Positions 59,164 to 64,000 of a DNA stretch of 64,000 nt are shown here, piece by piece. Each line of letters starts with the position of its first letter. Within the stretch, counting starts at the first letter, position 1. The notes under the pieces are model-generated. The model was not told the DNA's origin. It was given only the letters and a program-made list of their open reading frames with translations, and searched no databases. A program made the translations under genes and the position numbers. Source of the DNA: Moraxellaceae bacterium AER2_44_116 (GTDB taxonomy: Bacteria; Pseudomonadota; Gammaproteobacteria; Pseudomonadales; Moraxellaceae); NCBI GenBank assembly GCA_006546595.1, contig VIAD01000004.1, positions 1 through 64,000 on the forward strand, read 5' to 3'.

Positions 59164-60747
59164 ATGAAAACCATCGTCTTTAGCTTTTTGGGTGCAACCT
59201 TAGATAATGCAGGCGGTCGTGGACGATGGGAAAAGTGGCGGCCTAATGTTGCACTTTGTCAGCATGACGATGTGATTATTGATAAGTTAGTGTTGTTTTA
59301 TAACGCACAGTACCAAAGCTTGTTAGAACAAGTGATGCGCGACATTGCTAGCATTTCGCCCGAAACAGTCATTGAGCCGCATTTAATGCCCTTGGCGAAT
59401 CCGTGGGACTTTCAGGAGGTTTATGGCGCGTTGTATGAGTTTGCCCGTACTTATCCTTTTCAAGTTGATAGCCATGATTATTTAGTCCACATCACCACAG
59501 GTACACACGTAGCGCAAATTTGTTTGTTTTTGCTGACCGAAACACAATACTTTCCCGCCAAGCTATTACAAAGCTCACCGCCCCGCAAACAACAACGTGA
59601 TATTGCAGGGACAATTGATATTATTGACCTTGATTTATCGCGTTATAACCAATTAGCCAGTCGTTTTGCCGATGAGCGTTTAGAAACGCAAAATCATCTT
59701 AAATCAGGAATTGCCACCAAAAATACGACTTTTAACGGCATGATCGCCGAAATTGAACAAGTTGCGCTACGCTCACGTAGCCCCGTTTTATTATTGGGAG
59801 CGACGGGTGTTGGCAAGTCATTTTTAGCCCGACGTGTCTATGAACTGAAAAAACAGCGTTATCAATTACGCGGTGAGTTTGTGGAGGTCAATTGCGCAAC
59901 CTTACGCGGCGATAGTGCCATGTCAACGTTATTTGGTCATGCCAAAGGCGCATTTACGGGGGCGTTGAATGCACGGGCAGGCTTGTTACGCAGTGCCGAT
60001 GGTGGTTTGTTATTTTTAGATGAAATTGGTGAATTAGGCGCGGATGAACAAGCGATGCTTTTAAAAGCAGTGGAAGAAAAACGCTTTTATCCTGTCGGTT
60101 CAGATAAAGAAGTCCACAGTGATTTTCAATTAATTACAGGAACATGCCGAGATTTAGCGCAAGATGTTCAACAAGGCCGTTTTCGGGAAGATTTATTTGC
60201 CCGTTTAAATATGTGGACGTTTCATTTACCGCCGCTGAGCGAACGACGCGAAGATATTGAACCGAATATTGATTTTGAATTACGTCGTTTTGCCCGTGAG
60301 CAAGGTCGAGAAGTTCGTTTTAATAAAGAGGCGCGTTCGGATTATCTGCACTATGCGTTAAAACCACAGGCGTTATGGAAAGGCAACTTTAGAGATTTAT
60401 CGGCTTCTGTCACCCGTTTAGCAACCTTAGTGGATGGTGGTCGTATTACCTGTGATGATGTTACGCGCGAAATAGGCCGTTTAGAAAAACTATGGCAAAC
60501 ACCCTCACAAGGCCGTTTTGGTCTATGTCAGCAGGTATTGGGCGAGCGTTTTGCTGATGTTGATGAATTTGATTTGTATCAACTTGAAGGCGTATTAAAA
60601 ATTTGCCAAAGCAGTCATTCCTTATCCGAGGCAGGACGAAAACTTTTTGCCCAATCACGGCAGCAAAAAGCCAGTACTAACGATGCTGATCGACTGAAAA
60701 AGTATTTAACCAAATTTGGTGTAGAGTGGGCATTTACGAGAGCATAG
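59164..60747 (+). CDS. rtcR: RtcR, sigma-54-dependent activator of RNA repair genes
   Basis: This is a protein of about 527 residues. The N-terminal RtcR/CARF-type sensor (about 1-180: MKTIVFSFLGATLDNAGGRG, VIEPHLMPLANPWDFQEVYGAL, HITTGTHVAQICLFLL) precedes an AAA+ domain with Walker A GATGVGKS, the sigma-54-contacting GAFTGA loop in HAKGAFTGALNARAGLL, Walker B LLFLDEIGELG, and a C-terminal HTH region. The sensor presumably binds damaged-RNA ligands. Divergent from rsr with a sigma-54 promoter between. Start ATG 59164 fits the family N terminus; REP elements lie directly before it. Confidence 0.95.
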   Translation: MKTIVFSFLGATLDNAGGRGRWEKWRPNVALCQHDDVIIDKLVLFYNAQYQSLLEQVMRDIASISPETVIEPHLMPLANPWDFQEVYGALYEFARTYPFQVDSHDYLVHITTGTHVAQICLFLLTETQYFPAKLLQSSPPRKQQRDIAGTIDIIDLDLSRYNQLASRFADERLETQNHLKSGIATKNTTFNGMIAEIEQVALRSRSPVLLLGATGVGKSFLARRVYELKKQRYQLRGEFVEVNCATLRGDSAMSTLFGHAKGAFTGALNARAGLLRSADGGLLFLDEIGELGADEQAMLLKAVEEKRFYPVGSDKEVHSDFQLITGTCRDLAQDVQQGRFREDLFARLNMWTFHLPPLSERREDIEPNIDFELRRFAREQGREVRFNKEARSDYLHYALKPQALWKGNFRDLSASVTRLATLVDGGRITCDDVTREIGRLEKLWQTPSQGRFGLCQQVLGERFADVDEFDLYQLEGVLKICQSSHSLSEAGRKLFAQSRQQKASTNDADRLKKYLTKFGVEWAFTRA

Positions 60748-60836
60748 GCTTTGGTTTAGTTATCGTGTTAGTATTTTCACTCATACAGACTAAACCGCTT
60801 GAACCACCCTTAAATAGACATTTTATAGGCAGAAAA

Positions 60837-61172
60837 ATGACACAACATATTGGTTTTGCAGGACAACTTTATCCTGAGCAAATGACAGAAGTGGTCGCCA
60901 AAGGCTTTAAATCGGTGATTAACAATCGCCCCGATTATGAAGAAGGCTCTCAGCAACCCACCGCCGAAACAATAGCCGCCGCCGCCAAAGCCGTAGGTTT
61001 AGAGTATGCGTTTCAACCTGTGATTAGCGGTCAAATTACCGAAGCCGATGTCGCGACTTTTGCGCGTTATATCAATGAATTGCCAAAACCTGTTTTAGCG
61101 TTTTGCCGTACAGGTAATCGCTGCAATAATTTATATCAGTTAGCAAAGCAAATGGATTTGTTGGATGATTGA
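60837..61172 (+). CDS. Beta-lactamase hydrolase-like (DSP/PTP-like) phosphatase
   Basis: This is a 111-residue protein of the TIGR01244/Blh family: FAGQLYPEQMTEVVAKGFKSVINNRPDYEEGSQQPT, GLEYAFQPVISGQITEADVATFA, and the Cys-phosphatase loop LAFCRTGNRCNNL (CxxGxxR-type). Usually coupled to sulfur or persulfide metabolism in other bacteria. It follows rtcR by about 90 bp on the same strand and may be a separate gene. ATG 60837 is preferred over a long upstream extension lacking family similarity. Confidence 0.85.
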   Translation: MTQHIGFAGQLYPEQMTEVVAKGFKSVINNRPDYEEGSQQPTAETIAAAAKAVGLEYAFQPVISGQITEADVATFARYINELPKPVLAFCRTGNRCNNLYQLAKQMDLLDD

Positions 61173-61179
61173 ATAGATA

Positions 61180-61304
61180 ACCCTCACTCTAACTCTCGGT
61201 AACTGCTCCTGCGTTCCTCTATCTCCTGCATCCATGCTGTCGTCTCCCTCGGGGAGAGAGGACTATGCTCCCTCTCCCTGAGGGAGAGGGCTGGGGTGAG
61301 GGTT
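61180..61304. repeat. Palindromic repeat, family F (long copy)
   Basis: ACCCTCACTCTAACTCTCGG ... CTCCCTCGGGGAGAGAGGAC ... CTGGGGTGAGGGTTAA. Same ends and inner hairpins as 15585-15663, with an extra internal segment of about 47 bases. Between the convergent Blh and acetyl-CoA hydrolase genes. Confidence 0.8.
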
Positions 61305-61311
61305 AATTCAC

Positions 61312-63450
61312 CTAAAAATTGCCCATAAACAACCGCTTCATTAACCGATCTTTCAAACCGTGCACATCATCAAAACCCATACGCTCTAAATAACGTTGTG
61401 GCACGTCGTTATCATGAATAATAGTATTAATTAGTGACTTCACCAGTTCTAAAGGATGCTCTTTGCTGGACTTCAACGACTGCAACGCCTTCATAATCGC
61501 TAATTCATCTTTACTAAAGTCTGTGCCAAACGGAAAGCTCGGTAAGCTTTTCATAAAGGGTTGTAGTTGTTCTGCTAAGGCTTCGGGCGTGTTGTTTTGA
61601 TAGATTTTAGGAATGACGTAATCTGCCGCTAATTTGCCGTTTTCTACTGCCCAATTTTGCAAATCTGCTTGGCAGCGCGAGTCACTGATATTGAGCAAGG
61701 CTTTAATAATATCGCTATCACTTTTGCCACGTAAATCGGCTATGCCATATTCAGTGACGATCATATCGCGCAAATGACGAGGAATGGTGGTGTGACCGTA
61801 ACTGGTAACAATGCTCGAACGGACTTCACCCTCAACAACGCGATGACTACGCAACATTAACACCGAACGGGCATCAGGAATTTCATGCGCTTGCGCGACA
61901 AAGTTGTATTGACCACCGACACCGCTGACAACACGCCCATCTTCCAATGCATCTGATACCGCAGCACCCGACAACGTCACCATCATACAGGTATTAATAA
62001 AACGGGCTTTTATCCGTTGTGCGCGTTTTAACGGCTCATCACCGTAACGATCGCCATACAGTTGATTGATAAAAGCAATCGTACTCATGCCAATCTGTTG
62101 GCGTTGCTCTTCAGGCATATCACGCAAGGCTTGATAAAAATCAGCAGGGCCTAAAAAGAAGCCGCCGTGCATGATAATACCGCCCTGCAACTTCTCACCT
62201 AAACAGTGGTCTTTGATTTTTTGCAGCGTGTCTTCATCGTCTAAATCCGTGCTAATGGTGACATCACCAATGGTAATTAAACCGTCTTCAAAGGTGCAAT
62301 CATCATTAAAAATGCCCAAACGTTCCAGCAAGGCAATATCTTGACCTTCAAGCGGAGAGCTAATGATATCGTGCTCACGCAATACCTTGAGCGTGTCTAA
62401 ACTGACGGTGTCACTGATTAAGCCTTTGTTAATCAGTGTTTGCAGTGCGGTATGGTTATAAACAGGACGACGGACAATGTTGGCTTGTATTAACTTCCAA
62501 AAGCCATTCACAAACATTTCGCTACAGCCATACAAACCTTGAGCAAAAGGAGTAACATCAAGATGGGCGGCTAACGGTAAATTGTGATTTAAGCCCTTAA
62601 TAATATTGCTATACGTGCCGTTATCTTGGTCGCGCATGATTAAGGAATGAGCAATCGCATCACCAAGCGAGCCAATACCAATTTGCAGTGTGCCACCATC
62701 TAACACCAAGGAACTGGTATGCAAACCAATGGCATAGTCCGTTAAACTGATTTTCATATTAGGCGTAGAAAACAGAGTGTGTGTGCCCACAGGGTCAGTA
62801 ATAACCACATCAAATTGGTCAGCGGACACTTCGGCATCATGAGGCATAAACGGCAACTCACGATTGATAACACCAACGGCAAATATTTTTTCACCTTTAT
62901 CGCGTCGCGCTTGCAGTAAATCTAAGATATCAACGCTTAAATCAGAATTACACGATAAACTATAGCGTTTTTCACCTGTCGGCTCTTCGCGGACGGCAAT
63001 CGCTTGGCAAATGATATTAATGCCTTTAGCGGCCATATCGCGCGCGATGTGCGTGTAATTACTGTTGATATAGTGTTGTTGGGCATTGGGGTTATTGAGC
63101 CAATCGCCTGACTTGAGAAAGAATTCATTAACGCTAATATTATTGGGGATTTTGCCTGCTTTCAGGTCGGTGACGTAATCCAAATCGGGATAATTGCCAA
63201 AAACCCGTTCCACAAAAGGTTCAAGAAAACGAGCTTCGATATCGCTGTTGGCTTGGGGTTTATTGAGCGATAAGGCACTGTAAATATGTAAACTGCGCTG
63301 CGGCGTTTTGGTAATGCGTCGATAGACTGCGTTAATAAACGGATTGGATTTACCAATGCCTAACGGCGCACCGAGGCAAATATCACCGTCGATTTCTTGA
63401 AGAATATCGGTCACAGCTTGTTCGATAGAGTCGTAAAATTGGGCTGACAT
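61312..63450 (-). CDS. Acetyl-CoA hydrolase/transferase family protein
   Basis: This is a protein of about 712 residues: N-terminal DGDICLGAPLGIGKSNPFINAVYRR, central GTLQIGIGSLGDAIAHSLIMRD and C-terminal GQYNFVAQAHEIPDARSVLMLRS, IVTEYGIADLRGKSD, matching CoA-transferase/hydrolase domains with the catalytic Glu region MIVTEYG. Members transfer CoA between acyl groups (acetate, 4-hydroxybutyrate). It is longer than a typical 500-residue CoA hydrolase, with extended N- and central parts. ATG 63450 with AGGAG eight bases upstream is the preferred start. Confidence 0.85.
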   Translation of the reverse strand: MSAQFYDSIEQAVTDILQEIDGDICLGAPLGIGKSNPFINAVYRRITKTPQRSLHIYSALSLNKPQANSDIEARFLEPFVERVFGNYPDLDYVTDLKAGKIPNNISVNEFFLKSGDWLNNPNAQQHYINSNYTHIARDMAAKGINIICQAIAVREEPTGEKRYSLSCNSDLSVDILDLLQARRDKGEKIFAVGVINRELPFMPHDAEVSADQFDVVITDPVGTHTLFSTPNMKISLTDYAIGLHTSSLVLDGGTLQIGIGSLGDAIAHSLIMRDQDNGTYSNIIKGLNHNLPLAAHLDVTPFAQGLYGCSEMFVNGFWKLIQANIVRRPVYNHTALQTLINKGLISDTVSLDTLKVLREHDIISSPLEGQDIALLERLGIFNDDCTFEDGLITIGDVTISTDLDDEDTLQKIKDHCLGEKLQGGIIMHGGFFLGPADFYQALRDMPEEQRQQIGMSTIAFINQLYGDRYGDEPLKRAQRIKARFINTCMMVTLSGAAVSDALEDGRVVSGVGGQYNFVAQAHEIPDARSVLMLRSHRVVEGEVRSSIVTSYGHTTIPRHLRDMIVTEYGIADLRGKSDSDIIKALLNISDSRCQADLQNWAVENGKLAADYVIPKIYQNNTPEALAEQLQPFMKSLPSFPFGTDFSKDELAIMKALQSLKSSKEHPLELVKSLINTIIHDNDVPQRYLERMGFDDVHGLKDRLMKRLFMGNF

Positions 63451-63578
63451 GGACGCGCTCCTACATGGTTTTATCAGGTAATGTGGGCTTTTTTTAATTA
63501 CAACAAAAAGCCTTATTGAATTTGTGTCATTATCGTTTGAGCATACGCCAAACGCTTGTTTAGGCAAAGATTATTTAG

Positions 63579-63869
63579 ATGAATCCACGTATTAATAGTA
63601 TGACAATAGAGGCCATTATAACCTGTCGTATGGGTTGTGCAGCCTGTTGCATTGCGCCATCTATTTCGTCACCGATTCCTGAGATGCCGCATGGTAAAGC
63701 GGCTGGCGAGCGTTGTGTGCAATTGGATACGGAAGGCTTATGTAAAATTTTTGGCCAACCTGAGCGACCAGCCGTATGCAGCAGTTTAAAAGCCACGGCG
63801 AGTATGTGTGGCGCTAACGCCAGTGAAGCCATGGCGTATTTAACGGAGTTGGAGCGGTTAACTGTTTAG
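63579..63869 (+). CDS. YkgJ family cysteine-cluster protein
   Basis: This is a 96-residue protein with a Cys pattern ITCRMGCAACC, GERCVQLDTEGLCKIFG and VCSSLKATASMCG that defines YkgJ-type putative zinc or Fe-S proteins. IAPSISSPIPEMPHGKAAGERC is a family motif. Function unknown. It is divergent from the CoA-transferase gene, 128 bp apart. Start ATG 63579 is used; an ATG seven codons later is possible. Confidence 0.85.
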   Translation: MNPRINSMTIEAIITCRMGCAACCIAPSISSPIPEMPHGKAAGERCVQLDTEGLCKIFGQPERPAVCSSLKATASMCGANASEAMAYLTELERLTV

Positions 63870-63940
63870 GGCTTCGACTCCGCTCAGCCAGCACGATGCC
63901 GTTTAGCCAACCCAAAATGCTCCCTGAGCGGAGTCGAAGG
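63869..63940. repeat. REP-like palindrome, family B (long copy)
   Basis: GGGCTTCGACTCCGCTCAG facing CTGAGCGGAGTCGAAGGT across about 35 bases, between YkgJ and the gene entering from the right. Confidence 0.85.
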
Positions 63941-63946
63941 TATACC

Positions 63947-64000
63947 CTAGTGTGGTGACGTCTGCCTCTGCACAATCAAACTGGTGACCATATCACCTTC
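63947..64000 (-). CDS. Possible 3' end of a gene entering from the right
   Basis: The minus strand from 64000 reads EGDMVTSLIVQRQTSPH then TAG at 63949-63947. This is the right place (just past a REP element) for the C terminus of a convergent gene. Only 17 codons are visible, so no family can be given. Confidence 0.35.
   Translation of the reverse strand, partial: EGDMVTSLIVQRQTSPH

Noticed and set aside
63575..63832. Minus-strand frame opposite the YkgJ gene
   Set aside because: Fully antisense to a gene with a clear Cys-cluster signature.

Overview
The window is chromosomal DNA of a gammaproteobacterium, most likely a Moraxellaceae member of the Agitococcus/Perlucidibaca/Acinetobacter type. 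This is inferred from the mixture of a wax ester synthase/DGAT, BenE, a PiuA/PiuC-type iron system, a Zur-controlled zinc cluster and moderate GC content; no rRNA or marker tree was available. Coding density is high. I see no complete transposase-bearing IS, prophage, CRISPR array or canonical tRNA.

Layout. 0-4 kb: a lipoprotein gene whose 3' end runs into a probable IS end, then DUF924, an old-yellow-enzyme-type oxidoreductase and DUF445. 4-14 kb: an iron-uptake region with two Fur boxes. One operon is receptor - PKHD hydroxylase - FMN hydroxyacid dehydrogenase - tonB - exbB - exbD; the other is PepSY - DUF2271 - DUF4198 - flavodoxin reductase. 14-25 kb: benE, tautomerase, GST with divergent LysR, a PAS-GAF-GGDEF-EAL protein, WS/DGAT, a second OYE and an ABC-F ATPase. 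25-36 kb: a phasin/histone-like protein, FKBP isomerase, small membrane proteins, HD hydrolase, thioesterase, hemB, a TerC/Alx exporter behind a yybP-ykoY (Mn2+) riboswitch, hydroxypyruvate isomerase, HIT and DUF2252. 35-44 kb: a TetR - RetSat-like - PlsC lipid operon, a LON-domain protein, a duplicated thioredoxin-fold protein and a hybrid sensor kinase. 44-49 kb: a Zur-boxed outer-membrane protein followed by a znu-type ABC transporter. 49-52 kb: ispA-dxs (isoprenoid supply). 52-61 kb: the RNA-repair locus. 61-64 kb: Blh-like phosphatase, acyl-CoA hydrolase/CoA-transferase and YkgJ.

The most interesting system is the RNA-repair locus. RtcR (sigma-54 activator) is divergent from rsr (Ro60/TROVE), six tandem structured RNAs, rtcB, a REP-associated transposase (RAYT) and rtcA; a macro-domain gene lies beyond. 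A GG-N10-GC sigma-54 promoter precedes rsr. The six RNAs occupy 56610-57299 on the minus strand. Each is closed by a terminal stem whose sequence differs between units but stays paired, and each carries the same internal 5' motif. Three contain a circularly permuted tRNA body (T arm, then acceptor stem closed by a small loop, then D arm), a fourth keeps only the T arm and acceptor hairpin, and two are short. They look like an expanded family of bacterial Y RNAs (YrlA-type tRNA mimics), in a locus that also carries the RAYT with its cognate REP palindromes.

Intergenic regions are peppered with at least five families of palindromic repeats, which explain most gaps longer than 100 bp.
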